A DNA stretch of 64,000 bases. Source: Chitinophaga sedimenti (lineage in GTDB: Bacteria > Bacteroidota > Bacteroidia > Chitinophagales > Chitinophagaceae). Made by a program: the position numbers and the translations under genes. Of the stretch, positions 9,765 through 20,642 are shown piece after piece (the stretch's first letter is position 1; every line of letters starts with the position of its first letter). The notes beneath the pieces were generated by a model, which saw nothing but the letters and a program-made list of their open reading frames with translations, had not been told where the DNA came from and made no database searches. Where the stretch lies: positions 1,054,001 to 1,118,000 of the forward strand of contig NZ_JAKUKA010000001.1 in assembly GCF_023156195.1 (NCBI RefSeq), written 5' to 3'.

Positions 9765-11659
9765 ATGGCAACGGATAACAAAGATTTATTTGCCGCCTAT
9801 ACGGAAGACTCGATACGATCCCTTGACTGGCGCGAGCACATCAGGCTTCGCCCGGGCATGTACATCGGCAAACTGGGCGATGGTTCCAGTATGGACGATG
9901 GTATCTATATTCTGTTAAAAGAGGTGGTGGATAACTGTATCGATGAGCACACGATGGGCTTTGGCAAACAGGTAGATATTAAAGTTACCGAGCATACTGT
10001 GACGGTACGCGATTACGGTCGCGGTATTCCATTGGGCAAGGTGGTAGACGTGGTGAGCAAGATCAATACCGGCGCCAAATACGACAGCCGTGCTTTCCAG
10101 AAGTCTGTGGGCCTCAACGGTGTGGGTACCAAGGCGGTGAATGCCCTGTCAAGCTACTTTAAGGTGCAGTCCGTACGCGACGGCAAAATGAAAGTGGCGG
10201 AATTTGACCGGGGTAACCTGATCAAAGAGCATAAAGAAACTGCGACCACGGAGCCGAACGGTACGTACGTTACCTTTACCCCGGACGATACTGTATTTAA
10301 GAATTACCACTATATCCCCGAATTCCTTGAAAACCAGATGTGGAATTATTGTTTCCTGAATGCTGGTTTAACGATGAACTTTAACGGGAAAAAATACTTC
10401 TCTAAAAACGGTTTGCTGGACCTGCTCCAACGTAAGACCAATGCGGACGATCTGCGTTACCCGATCATTCACCTGAAAGGAGAGGACATCGAGGTGGCCA
10501 TCACGCATGAAAACTCCTACGGTGAGGAATATTACAGCTTTGTAAACGGTCAGCATACGACACAGGGCGGTACGCACCTGGCAGCTTTCCGCGAAGCCTT
10601 TGTAAAAACCGTAAGGGACTTTTACAAGAAAGATTATGATGCAACGGATATCCGCGCGTCTATCTGCGCGGCTATTTCAGTACGCGTACAGGAGCCGGTA
10701 TTCGAATCGCAAACCAAAACTAAACTCGGTTCACTGGTGGTGTTCGATGGTGGTCCTTCCATGAAGGCGTTTGTACTGGAGTTCCTCTCTAAACAACTGG
10801 ACGATTTCCTGCATAAAAATCCCACCGTGGCAGACGCCATGAAGAAGAGAATTGAGCAGAGCGAAAGAGAACGTAAGGAGCTGGCCGGTATCAAAAAACT
10901 GGCGAACGAACGTGCTAAAAAGGCCAACCTGCACAATAAAAAGCTCCGTGACTGCCGCCTGCACATGAACGAAGAAGTAACGGGTAAAGATAAGGCGGAG
11001 CAAGAGGCGAAACGTTTTGAAACCACGCTGTTCATCACGGAGGGCGACTCTGCGAGCGGTTCCATCACCAAATCGAGGAACGTGGAAACGCAGGCGGTAT
11101 TCAGTCTGCGCGGTAAACCGCTGAACAGTTTCGGTCTGACTAAAAAGATCGTATACGAGAACGAGGAATTTAACCTGCTGCAACACGCCTTAAATATTGA
11201 AGAAGGGCTGGAAAGCCTGCGCTACAATAACATCGTGATCGCTACGGATGCCGATGTGGACGGTATGCACATCCGTTTGTTGCTGCTCACGTTCTTCCTG
11301 CAGTTCTTCCCCGATCTGGTGAAGAATGGGCACGTGTACGTGCTGGAAACGCCGCTGTTCCGCGTGCGTAACAAGCAGGAAACCATCTATTGCTATTCTG
11401 AAGAAGAAAAACAAAAGGCGGTGAAAAAACTGGGTAACAGGCCGGAGATCACACGATTTAAAGGCCTGGGTGAAATTTCTCCGGAGAATTCGGCATGTTC
11501 ATCAACGAGAACATGCGTAAAGAGCCAATCATCCTGAGTTCGGATACCCATATCCAGAAACTGCTGGAATACTATATGGGAAAGAATACGCAGGACAGGC
11601 AGGAATTTATTATCGGCAACCTGCGCTATGAGAAAGACCTTATCGAAGAAGAAGCATAA
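9765..11659 (+). CDS. parE: DNA topoisomerase IV subunit B (one frameshift)
   Basis: This is a GHKL-ATPase type II topoisomerase subunit. The ATP-binding N box is in [11 protein letters not shown] and the G box in [10 protein letters not shown]. The transducer domain follows, and then the TOPRIM domain with EGDSASGS (about 11041) and the metal-binding [14 protein letters not shown] shift near 11490 separates the last 55 residues (INENMRKEP onward), which then reach TAA at 11657-11659. Length is about 630 residues, typical of the Bacteroidetes ParE/GyrB-like protein. It is the first gene of a four-gene unit ending with parC and decatenates or relaxes DNA with ParC. A GyrB label is less likely given the partner gene. 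Confidence 0.9.
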
Positions 11660-11671
11660 ACGTACATTATA

Positions 11672-12538
11672 GTGGTATTACATATCGTATTCGGGCAATC
11701 ATCTGCCGCAGCGCTGAAAGCGGCATTTGAACTGGATCCCATGTTGCAGGGCGAACTGCTTTGCTTTGAGGAAGACCTTTCGGTGGGGCCTTTATTTATA
11801 CTGGACACGCCGGACGGCAAAGCTGCCCGCAAACAATGGTGGAACCAGGTGCAGGATATTCCCGCACCGGTAGTTGACCCCGAGGCACCAGCTGCTGAGC
11901 CGGTACCGGAACCAGATCCCGTGAAAGAGCTGAAAGGCCGTCTTCGGGAGGAAGAGGAACTGGAAGTTTGGATCTGGGCTGGTCAGAATGCAACTGATGT
12001 TTGCGGTTACTTCTGGCTGGTGAGCCAGCTGGAGCGTTTTTCCGGCCGCATACATATCCTGTATCTCAACAACCTGCCTTTCCTGAACGAGAAGGGAGGT
12101 GTGTTTTACCCCACGCATCTTTCCCAGATTCTGCCCAAAGAATTCCTGAAAGCTAAAAAACTTGTACGCGCTGTATCCACCGCAGAGTTTGAGCTGGATG
12201 GAGAAGAATGGCGCCGGTTGATGAATGAAAATGCAGGTGTCCGGCTGCTGGAGGGTGGTAAAAAACTCAGGGGAGAAGCGGCTGATTTTTACGATAAAGA
12301 ATTGATGGGCCAGGCGACCAAAGAGTTCCAGAAAGCATCTAAAGTAATTTCGGCGGTGACCGGCAAATTCAAATACCCGGTGATGGACCAGTTCCTTTGC
12401 TGGCGTTTGAAGGAGCTGATAAAGGCCGAGCAGCTGCAGGCGCGTGGTGAACTGAAAACGATGAAAGAGTTCGAGGTGAAAGTGCCGAGCGGCGAGTTGG
12501 AATTTGAAGAAACTCCTAACGCGGAAAATAATGGCTGA
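11672..12538 (+). CDS. DUF1835 domain-containing protein
   Basis: The protein has 288 residues and a GTG start 12 bases after parE. The N-terminus LHIVFGQSSAAALKAAF and the following GELLCFEEDLSVGPL match the DUF1835 pattern; a Pro/Glu-rich linker at residues 68-90 joins it to the C-terminal part. No enzyme activity is established for this family as far as I know. It overlaps the following cupin gene by 8 bases, so it is in the topoisomerase operon. The frame is intact. Confidence 0.75.
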   Translation: MVLHIVFGQSSAAALKAAFELDPMLQGELLCFEEDLSVGPLFILDTPDGKAARKQWWNQVQDIPAPVVDPEAPAAEPVPEPDPVKELKGRLREEEELEVWIWAGQNATDVCGYFWLVSQLERFSGRIHILYLNNLPFLNEKGGVFYPTHLSQILPKEFLKAKKLVRAVSTAEFELDGEEWRRLMNENAGVRLLEGGKKLRGEAADFYDKELMGQATKEFQKASKVISAVTGKFKYPVMDQFLCWRLKELIKAEQLQARGELKTMKEFEVKVPSGELEFEETPNAENNG

Positions 12539-12938
12539 GATAAAAATTAGCGCGCTGGAACTGCTTGGTAGTGATGATCGTGGTGCTAACTATAACTGGG
12601 ACTGCAACCGTATTGGCACGTTCATGATGTGTACGCGCAAAGCGGGCTCCACGAGCGGGCAGCACTACCATGAGGGAAAAAGTGGTAACAAAAACCCGGA
12701 AATTCAATTCCTTGTAACTGGCACTGTGAAAATTCACTATTGCGGGATACACGAGAAAGTAATAAAGGTCGCAGTTGCAACGGCCCCTGCTCGCATTGAG
12801 ATTCCTATTTTGCTCTGGCATGAGGTAGAGGCTGTTACTGATTGCGTGTTAATGGAAATGAATTCATTGCAGGATGTGCAACAGGATTCGGTGCGCATCT
12901 GGCGAAAAGATTTTGAAGAAAGGATTAAGACTTTATAA
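12531..12938 (+). CDS. Cupin-fold protein
   Basis: The 135-residue protein has two cupin-like strands with possible metal ligands: GQHYHEGKSG (His-His-Glu) and a later LLWHEVEAV (His). The start at 12531 is chosen because it overlaps the previous stop and because the longer upstream frame lies inside DUF1835. Small single-domain cupins are often sugar epimerases/isomerases or sensors; this sequence alone does not decide. It lies between two topoisomerase genes with gaps of under 12 bases, so it shares their transcript. Confidence 0.75.
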   Translation: MAEIKISALELLGSDDRGANYNWDCNRIGTFMMCTRKAGSTSGQHYHEGKSGNKNPEIQFLVTGTVKIHYCGIHEKVIKVAVATAPARIEIPILLWHEVEAVTDCVLMEMNSLQDVQQDSVRIWRKDFEERIKTL

Positions 12939-12948
12939 TTAAACTATC

Positions 12949-15472
12949 ATGGAAGATCAAGTTCAATCAGACGAATCATTGCACACGTGATCCACGTTGG
13001 TGGGATGTATGAAAACTGGTTCCTCGATTACGCATCCTACGTGATCCTGGAAAGGGCCGTACCGAGTATAGAAGACGGATTGAAGCCTGTGCAAAGGCGC
13101 ATTCTGCATGCCATGAAGGAAATGGATGATGGCCGCTATAATAAAGTGGCTAATATCATCGGTCAGACCATGCAGTACCATCCGCACGGTGACGCGTCTA
13201 TTACGGACGCCATGGTGAACATGGGACAAAAAGAATTACTGATTGATACCCAGGGTAACTGGGGTGATATCCGCACGGGGATTCCGCGGCGGCGGCCCGT
13301 TACATAGAGGCGCGTCCGTCCAAATTTGCGCTGGACGTGCTGTACAATCCCAAAACAACACAGTGGCAGCTGAGCTACGATGGCCGTAAAAACGAACCGT
13401 TGTTCCTTCCTGTGAAGTTCCCGCTGTTACTTGCCCAGGGCGCGGAAGGCATTGCGGTGGGACTCTCCACCAAAATTCTCCCGCACAACTTTTGCGAGTT
13501 GATCGATGCTTCTATCAAATACCTGCGCGGTAAAAAATTTGAACTGTACCCCGATTTCCTGACGGGTGGCATGATTGACGTAGCGGGGTATAATGATGGC
13601 CGGCGTGGCGGTAAAGTGCGTGTACGCGCACACATCGAGGAGCGTGACAAGAAAACGCTGGTCGTTAAAGACGTTCCGTACGGCGTCACCACCACCAGCC
13701 TGATGGAGTCGATCGTGAAGGCGAACGATAACGGTAAGATCAAAATCAAAAAGGTAATTGATAATACCGCGAAAGATGTGGAGATCGAGGTGCAGCTGGC
13801 GCCGGCATTTCGCCGGATATTACGATCGATGCGCTGTATGCGTTTACTGATTGTGAGATTTCGATTTCCCCGAACGTTTGCGTGATCGTGGACGATAAAC
13901 CCAAATTCATCGGGGCTTCCGAATTGCTGCGCGAATCGGCCGAGTTTACGAAAGGTTTGCTGGAACGCGAACTGCAGATCAAACTGGCGGAGTTAGAAGA
14001 AAAATGGCATTACACCTCGCTCGAAAAAATCTTCTTCGAAAAAGGTATCTATAAAGAATTAGAGCAGAAGCACAAAGATTGGGAAGCGGTGATCGGCGCT
14101 ATCGACAAAGCTTTCGGGCCGTATAAAAAGAACCTGAAACGCGAGATCGCACGGGAAGATATCCTGAAGCTGACGGAGAAGCCGGTACGCCGTATTTATC
14201 GCCTCGATATCAATGAACTGAATGAACAGATCAAGGGGATTGAAGCCGATATCAAACAGGTGAAACACGACCTGGCGAACCTGGTAGATTATACCGTGGC
14301 TTACTATGAGGGGTTGCTGAAGAAATATGGTAAAGGCCGCGAGCGCAGAACGGAAATCAAGGTGTTCGATACCATCCAGGTGCAGCAGGTGGCTATGGCC
14401 AATACCAAAATTTACGTGAACCGTGAAGATGGCTTTATCGGTACTTCGCTGAAGAAAGACGAATTCGTAGCCGATTGCTCCGATATCGACAACATCATCG
14501 TATTCCGCCGCGACGGTAAAATGCTTGTTACCAAAGTGGCCGATAAAACTTTTGTGGGTAAGGACATCATTCACGTAGACGTGTTCCGCAAGAATGATGA
14601 ACGAATGACCTATAACATGGTGTATTCGGACGGCAAAAGCGGTATCAGCTTCGCGAAACGCTTTAACGTAACCGGTATTACCCGTGATAAAGAGTATGAT
14701 CTCACAAAAGGAGAGAAGAACTCGAAAGTGTTGTACTTCACGGCTAACCCGAATGGGGAAGCAGAAGTGGTGTCCGTTAAACTGACCGCAAACTCCGCGG
14801 CCCGTATCAAGGAGCTGGACCTGTACTTCGAAACCATTGCTATTAAAGGTCGCGGGTCGATGGGCAACCAGGTCACCAAATACCCGGTACGCGCAGTGAA
14901 ATTCAAAGAGAAAGGGGTTTCCACGCTCGCGGGTCTTAAAATCTGGTATGACGACGCCGTAGGCCGTCTGAATACGGATAGCCGGTGTATACGTGGGCAG
15001 CTTCCAGAACGAAGATAAGATCATCGTATTCTACAAAAATGGTACGTACGAACTGACCAACTTCGAACTGACAAATCGCTATGACCCCGAAGAGGCGGTG
15101 TACATAGAAAAATTCAACCCGGAGAAGATCGTTTCTGCGATTTACTTTGATGCGGATAAAAAACAATTCAACGCCAAACGCTTCAAAATTGAAACCCTGA
15201 CGTTGAACAACAAATTTTCGTTCATCAAAGAAGGGGCGAAAAACTACACGGAACTGGTGACCACGCAGGCCGAGCCCCTGGTGCTCCTTAAAACAGGTAA
15301 AAAACGTGATCCGGAAGAAGAAGAGGTAGCCTTACATGATTACGTGGAAGTAACCGGCTGGCGCACCGTTGGTACGCGCATCGCCGGGGATGATTTGATC
15401 AGTGCCGAGCTGCTGACGGAAGATGAAGAGGAAGAAGCGGAAGATGGACAGGTGCAGGGTGAATTATTCTAA
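12949..15472 (+). CDS. parC: DNA topoisomerase IV subunit A (four frameshifts)
   Basis: The gene begins MEDQVQSDE. The breakage-reunion domain contains KPVQRRILHAM, the YHPHGDASI motif and AARYIEARPSK with the catalytic Tyr. A coiled-coil (about 13950-14350) and a C-terminal beta-pinwheel-like half with FVGKD, VSVKL and similar blades follow. Breaks near 12985, 13290, 13805 and 14985 are all bridged by conserved protein, giving about 840 residues. Together with ParE at 9765 it forms the strand-passing heterotetramer. The high number of shifts in an essential gene is strong evidence that the shifts are artefacts. At 13305-13330 the sequence reads EARPSK where I would expect EARLSK; this could be another base error. 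Confidence 0.9.
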
Positions 15473-15491
15473 CTGGCTGTTTTATACCAGG

Positions 15492-15524
15492 AAGCCGTCT
15501 GCCAAGAAGCAGGCGGCTTTTTTG
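15492..15524 (+). terminator. Intrinsic terminator of the topoisomerase operon
   Basis: The stem GCCGTCTGC / GCAGGCGGC is followed by a T7 run, 20 bases after the parC stop. Confidence 0.85.
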
Positions 15525-15531
15525 TTGAATG

Positions 15532-15557
15532 AAAAAGCCGCCCTCACGGCGGCTTTA
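15532..15557 (-). terminator. Intrinsic terminator of the minus-strand exported-protein gene
   Basis: AAAGCCGCC / GGCGGCTTT forms a stem with a CTCAC-like loop. On the minus strand it lies 13 bases past the stop of the gene at 15570 and runs into T residues. Confidence 0.75.
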
Positions 15558-15569
15558 ACTATCGAAAAA

Positions 15570-16541
15570 TCAATTCTTTTTCTTCTTCTTTCCACTATTA
15601 TTGATCTCCCCAAGCACCTCTTCATCCGTCCGGATCCGTTGTAGTTCTTTCTTGCGCTGGTCCAGCGGTTGTGGTACTGGTTCCTTACCCTGTTGCAGCG
15701 CATCGTGGAAGATCTTTTCTACATGCACCCATTTGCCGGCTTTCCAGCGGAAGCCTTCGTAATCCATGTCTGGCACGTAGGTGGCCGGCTTACCGGGTTC
15801 GTTGGATTCGGAAATAAGGTGATCATATACAACGAGCTGCATTTCCGGGTTGTAGTTGAGCGATACGTTCACATCCTGTTTGTATTCGATGTAAAAGCGG
15901 TTGCGCGTAGGTTTGCGGATCGTATCCTCTGCGAAGCTGAACATGGGCGCGCCGAATACGGGCTGACCGTTTTCGAAAGAGAGCATGTCGATCAGCTTCT
16001 TCTGGCTCTGGAAATTGTTGCCATCCCAGCCGAACAGCGTATAGTATTGTTTATTGAAGTACTGTGTTTGCAGAATATTGTAATACAGGCAGCCGATCCA
16101 GGCTTTGGGGCCGGTAATCGTATCCCAGTTATTGATGTAATCGGAGTTGTCGAACAGCGGAAATAGTTTGAGCCCGTTATCCGCGGTTTTAAGCTGAATA
16201 GCACCGAAGTGACGGAAAGAGCGGTCGTCGCGCTGCAGGGCCCAGGTAAAGATGCGGAACGTACTGTCTTTAGGATATTTGATGGACACGGTGCGCAGTG
16301 AATCAAACTTATAGTAAAAGGAGCCGGGCACTTTGAGCGCCTGCACCAGCTTTGGAATGAATTCGTCGCAGGCCTTTTCACGCTGTTCCTGCTCGTGCGC
16401 AAAAACGATTTGCGCCGATATGTATTGCAGTGAATCTTCTTTTTCCGCGATCGCTTTGGCACTAGCCGGGCTGATGCGCTGCGCAGATACAAGGAGCGCG
16501 GGCGAACAGGCGATCAGTATGCAGATGAGTCGTTTGATCAT
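15570..16541 (-). CDS. Exported protein of unknown function
   Basis: The protein has about 323 residues and a signal peptide (MIKRLICILIACSPALLVSAQ). I start at 16541 because the signal peptide fits this Met; an in-frame Met at 16556 adds five residues. The mature part contains a first helical segment and an SFYYKFDSLRTVS-type beta region, and the tail ends in a poly-Lys stretch (KKKKKN). No catalytic motif is visible. Proteins of this size and pattern are common in Chitinophagaceae as conserved hypotheticals. The gene is monocistronic, with its own terminator. Confidence 0.75.
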   Translation of the reverse strand: MIKRLICILIACSPALLVSAQRISPASAKAIAEKEDSLQYISAQIVFAHEQEQREKACDEFIPKLVQALKVPGSFYYKFDSLRTVSIKYPKDSTFRIFTWALQRDDRSFRHFGAIQLKTADNGLKLFPLFDNSDYINNWDTITGPKAWIGCLYYNILQTQYFNKQYYTLFGWDGNNFQSQKKLIDMLSFENGQPVFGAPMFSFAEDTIRKPTRNRFYIEYKQDVNVSLNYNPEMQLVVYDHLISESNEPGKPATYVPDMDYEGFRWKAGKWVHVEKIFHDALQQGKEPVPQPLDQRKKELQRIRTDEEVLGEINNSGKKKKKN

Positions 16542-16609
16542 GATATTGTATAACAATTGAGCCTGCCTGGGTGTAAAGGCATCAACATAAAAACAAATTA
16601 AGACTAATT

Positions 16610-17749
16610 TTATTGCATAGCGGCCAAATTTCCCAGCGCCTCCGTGAAATTAGCCCAGGAGTAGCGCTGTTTTTGGCTGGCCACGAAGTCGGAAAAGCGG
16701 TCAGGTCCCTCTTCCAGCAGGCGCAAAATGCCTTCAGCGATGGCAGCGGGCTCCGGCGCTACTACATACCCTGCTTTTCCATCAGGTACAATTTCCGGAA
16801 GGCCGCCTACGTTGGTGACGACCATCGGTTTACCGAAATGATAGGCCATCTGCGAAATGCCGCTCTGCGTAGCAGATCGATAGGGTTGTACCACGATATC
16901 GGCCGCGGAGAAGTAGTATTTTACCATTTCGTTTGGAATAAACTCATTTGCCATCACCAGCTTATCTTTCAATTGAAACTGGTTGACCAGTGCCTCATAT
17001 GGCGCGCGGTCTTCATAGAATTCACCGGCAACTACCAGGCGTACATCCTGTCGGGCAGTCAATCGCGGGTCGCCCATGGCTTGCAGCAGCAGATCGAGGC
17101 CCTTGTAATCCCGTACAAATCCGAAGAAAAGTAGATAGCGGTAGGTGGATGACAGCCCTAAAGCAGCCATTGCGGCCTGTTTGGGCACCGCATCCCCGAA
17201 ACTGTCATACACCGGATGCGGCGAAAACACCGCCGGCTTATTCGTCATGCCACGCAAATCGTTCAGCACTTCCTGGCTTAACGTAATAAACGCATCGCAC
17301 TGTTGTACGAAATACCTTGTGAAAGGCACATCTCCCGGTCTTTTTTCATGCGGCACCAGGTTGTGGATAAGACCGACTACCCGTGTTTTACCGTTCTTTT
17401 TAGCCTGCTTTACCACGGTGCCCAAACTCGGCCCCATCAAAGGCAGCCAGAACGCAACAATAATAAGATCCGGCGCTTCCTGGCGCAGCCGGCGGCCCAC
17501 CAGTATCCAGTTCAGCGGATTCATGGAATGTACGGAACGGCGAATGTGCAGTCCCTCCGGCGCCGGGCCTTCCGCATATTGCGTTTTACCCGGGAACATA
17601 AACGAGGGATACTGGAACGAGAACGTTTCAATACGCACCTCGTTACCCTGCTGTTGCAGTTCGCGGGCCAGGCGCTCATTAAAAGCCGCCAGCCCACCGC
17701 GTAAGGGGTGGGCCGGACCGAGTATAATGATTTTCTTATTGGTGATCAA
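16610..17749 (-). CDS. Glycosyltransferase family 4 (GT-B fold)
   Basis: The 379-residue protein has an N-terminal HPLRGGLAAFNERLAREL donor-fold start and a C-terminal donor-binding part with FFGFVRDYKGLDLLLQAM and the E-x7-E-like segment PYRSATQSGISQMAYHFGKP followed by VVTNVGGLPEIV. This is the typical GT4 order. It probably transfers a sugar in the cytoplasm, perhaps onto a lipid or polysaccharide acceptor. It follows a GT2/DUF4199 pair with only an 11-base gap, so the three share a transcript with the dihydroorotase-like gene. The acceptor is unknown. The frame is intact. Confidence 0.85.
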   Translation of the reverse strand: MITNKKIIILGPAHPLRGGLAAFNERLARELQQQGNEVRIETFSFQYPSFMFPGKTQYAEGPAPEGLHIRRSVHSMNPLNWILVGRRLRQEAPDLIIVAFWLPLMGPSLGTVVKQAKKNGKTRVVGLIHNLVPHEKRPGDVPFTRYFVQQCDAFITLSQEVLNDLRGMTNKPAVFSPHPVYDSFGDAVPKQAAMAALGLSSTYRYLLFFGFVRDYKGLDLLLQAMGDPRLTARQDVRLVVAGEFYEDRAPYEALVNQFQLKDKLVMANEFIPNEMVKYYFSAADIVVQPYRSATQSGISQMAYHFGKPMVVTNVGGLPEIVPDGKAGYVVAPEPAAIAEGILRLLEEGPDRFSDFVASQKQRYSWANFTEALGNLAAMQ

Positions 17750-17760
17750 TGGAAATGCGT

Positions 17761-18710
17761 TTAGACTTTATTATCCAGGCGTTCTTCCACAAGGTAAGTA
17801 TTCCTGTCGGCGGAGTTGCGCGTTACCAGTTCAGCGATAAAGCCGGTGAGGAACAGTTGCGAACCGATAATCATGAATAACAGGGCGAGATAAAAGATCG
17901 GCCTGTCGGTCATGTTGTACTGCAGGTTCACAATTTTGGCGTATGCCAGGTAAAAGGAAATGAAAAAACCGAGGATGAAAAACACGAAGCCTAGTGCGCC
18001 AAAGAAGTGCATCGGGCGTTTCCCGAATTTGCCAACGAACATGATGGACGCCAGGTCCAGGAAGCCGTTCACGAAACGCTCCAGGCCAAACTTCGTAACG
18101 CCGTATTTGCGGGCGCGGTGCTCCACCACTTTCTCGCCGATCTTTCTAAAGCCGGCCCATTTGGCTATTACGGGTATATAGCGGTGCATTTCGCCATATA
18201 CTTCTATCGATTTAACTACTTTTTTACGGTATGATTTAAGGCCGCAGTTGAAGTCATGCAGTTTGATGCCGCTCATGCTGGCCGTTACCCCGTTGAAGAA
18301 TTTCGAGGGGATGGTTTTCATGATCGGGTCGTAACGCTTTTTTTTCCAGCCGCTGATCAGGTCGTAACCATCGCGCATAATCAGGTTGTACAGGTCGGGG
18401 ATTTCGTCCGGACTGTCCTGCAGATCTGCGTCCATCGTAATGACCACGTCGCCTTTGGCGGCGCGGAAACCTTCGTTGAGCGCGGCGGATTTGCCGTAGT
18501 TACGTTGGAAGCGGATACCTTTAATGTTCGGGTTTTCTGTTGCCAGCCTGGTGATTACTTCCCATGAGTCATCGGTACTGCCATCATCGACCATCCACAC
18601 CTCATAGGCATAATTATTGGCCTTCATGACGCGATCGATCCACGCGGCCAGCTCCGGTAGTGATTCATCTTCGTTTTTAAGGGAACGATTACGGATATGT
18701 CTAAACTCAT
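17761..18710 (-). CDS. GT2 dolichyl-phosphate-mannose-synthase-like transferase (frameshifted start)
   Basis: The GT-A core shows VDDGSTDDSW, QRNYGKSAALNEGF and the metal-binding DADLQD motif. Two C-terminal membrane helices are at about residues 230-285, as in the GtrB/DPM1 family. The open frame starts too late. At 18708-18710 an ATG is followed by SLDISVIVPLK, and adding one A to the next A4 run restores NEDESLPELAAW. It should move a sugar from a nucleotide donor to polyprenyl phosphate at the membrane. It is in the operon with DUF4199, dihydroorotase-like and GT4 genes. Confidence 0.87.
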
Positions 18711-18732
18711 GTTGATGTCCGGATTATAGGTC

Positions 18733-19214
18733 TTATTGTTTTTTGAGGATCAGTGCGCTGAGGGCGGAAAATATGGCGCCGGTTACGAGGATGCTGATTA
18801 CCACGCCGGCCATTGTCATGGGGACGAGCATTTTACGCATCGTTTCCGGGCATCTTTCAGTACTTCCTGCGGATATCCCTCTTTTGCAGCGCTGGCGGCA
18901 GCTTCCGCCATGAATTTTTCCTTGATGCCTGGTCCGAAGGCGATGTACGCACCAACAAAAATGGCGAGCAGTACGGCGATTACCGCAGTGGTCCGGAAGC
19001 CGTTTGCGAACAGGTTGCTGAAATTAGCATTGTCCGCCTTTTTACGATAATCCAGTACGGAACCTACGACGGCTGCCAGCAACAGGATACGTGGGCCCCA
19101 GGTCATCATAAAGCTCTCGGAAGGCGATTGCGCCAGGTAAATGCCGGCCACAAAAGCCGCCATCCCCAATATTGCCGCAGGCACTCCAAATATTAAATGC
19201 GATTTCGTCTTCAT
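18733..19214 (-). CDS. DUF4199 membrane protein (one frameshift)
   Basis: The N-terminal 125 residues contain two or three hydrophobic helices (GVPAAILGMAAFVAGIYL, ILLLAAVVGSVLDY, AVIAVLLAIFVGAYIAF). A shift near 18840 hides a last helix (VISILVTGAIFSALSALIL) and the stop at 18733-18735. Total about 160 residues. DUF4199 proteins are small inner-membrane proteins of unknown role that I know next to GT2 genes in Bacteroidetes. Here the GT2 follows after 22 bases and the dihydroorotase-like gene precedes it by 7 bases. Confidence 0.8.
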
Positions 19215-19221
19215 GCGTCTT

Positions 19222-20486
19222 TTATCCTAAGTAAACTTTACCATTATTGATGATACCCAAAGCCATGCCTTTCAGCTGCCGGCCAAGATAAGCCGAATTT
19301 TTTGATTTGGAACCGATGTGCGTTTCACTGAAAGTATATTCACGGCCCGGTGCAAACAAGGTTAATTGTGCGGGTACACCTTCTTCAATGGCGGGTATCG
19401 TACGACCAAACACCTTGCGGCCGCCTGTTGCCAGCATTTCCACGATCTGTTCTACAGGAACATCGGGCAACGCAGCGCACAATGCGCCGAAGCAGGTTTC
19501 CAGGCCAATCATGCCATTCTTTGCATATTCAAATTCTACCTCCTTGGCATCCCAATCCTGCGGCAGATGATGGGTAGCAAAGCAATCGATCACGCCATTT
19601 TTAACGGCGGCTTTTAGCGCGGTTACATCTTCTTCGCTGCGAAGGGGAGGATTTACCTTTAGATTGGTATTATAATCTGCCAGGTCGGCATCAGTAAATG
19701 TAAGATGGTAGGGTGTTACAGAGCAGGTTACCTTTACACCTTCCGCCTTCGCTGCGGCAATCAGTTCAACCGATTTTGCAGTGCTGATGGCGGTGAAGTG
19801 AATATGTGAATCGGTATAACGTGCCAGTTCCGGTCGCGGCGGATCATAATTTCCTCGCCGATCGCGGGCCTGCCGGGCATACCCAGGCGGGTGGAATGAA
19901 TACCTTCGTGCATCAGGCCATGACCTGAAATACTGGTATCGTCGGGTATCTGGATAATTACGCCGTTGAAAGCCTTCACATATTGCAGGGCCTTCAGGAG
20001 TAAACCGGAGGATTGCAACGGTTTAAGTCCGTCGGAGAATGCGGCAGCGCCGGTTTCACGCATTTCATACATTTCGGCGAGCGAAGTGCCTTCTATATTT
20101 TTGCTGATGGCGCCGATCGGCAATACTTCCACCAGGCCGTTGCGGGTCTGGCTGAGGATATATTCCACCTGAGGTTTCGTCTGGACGGCCGGTTGCGTGT
20201 TGGGCACCACCATTACGGTCGTAAAACCACCCACGGCCGCGGCGCGGGAGCCGCTTTGCAGATCTTCCTTATACTCCTGTCCCGGATCACAAAAGTTCGC
20301 AAATATGTCCATCCAGCCGGCAGACACATGGAGGTCTTCCGCTTCGATCACCTGTGCCCCATCGGGAGCGGTAATATCTTCGCCTATTTTCTGAATAACG
20401 CCATTGGAAATAAGAATGTCCTTTTGCTGCCCGTTAAAAGGGGAATAAGATGCAACTATCCGTACGTTTTTGAGTAATATATACAT
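19222..20486 (-). CDS. Dihydroorotase-like protein lacking metal ligands (one frameshift)
   Basis: The protein has the length (about 420 residues) and sequence order of type I dihydroorotases: GWMDIFANFCDPGQEYKED, GGFTTVMVVPNTQPA, AFSDGLKP, GLPG-like loops and a TAISTAKSVELI block. Key catalytic positions are altered. The family's DxHxH metal site reads DIFAN. The histidine before ISTA is an Ala. The late metal/catalytic Asp in the usual DHAPH block appears as ATHHLPQ. It therefore resembles the inactive PyrC-prime paralogues seen in some pyrimidine pathways. A shift near 19850 splits it. Role uncertain: structural partner or a new activity. Confidence 0.85.
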
Positions 20487-20525
20487 TGCAGAATTTAATC
20501 TTTATGGTCTACAACCAATCCGGGG

Positions 20526-20533
20526 CAAATGTA
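20526..20533 (-). promoter_or_regulatory. Possible -7 box for the dihydroorotase-like operon
   Basis: CAAATGTA on the plus strand is TACATTTG on the minus strand, fitting TAnnTTTG, 40 bases before the start codon. I see no good -33 box, so this is tentative. Confidence 0.35.
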
Positions 20534-20583
20534 ATATAAATGTACTAAAGATGAATGGGGCAGGGGCTGGCAGAAATAACGAA

Positions 20584-20607
20584 CCCCTGCCGTAGACGTA
20601 GCAGGGG
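20584..20607 (-). terminator. Hairpin downstream of AraC-type gene
   Basis: CCCCTGC / GCAGGGG forms a 7-bp stem with a 10-base loop, 36 bases after the regulator stop. The following T content is weak. Confidence 0.45.
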
Positions 20608-20642
20608 CCGTGCTTTAATGGTAACTTGGAGAACTGTTAAAA

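Noticed and set aside
9508..9771. Minus-strand frame of 87 residues
   Set aside because: It lies in the A/T-rich promoter region of parE and has a composition driven by A/T richness.
12949..15472. parC as a pseudogene
   Set aside because: Four shifts in an essential gene with uninterrupted conserved protein on both sides fit sequence error better.
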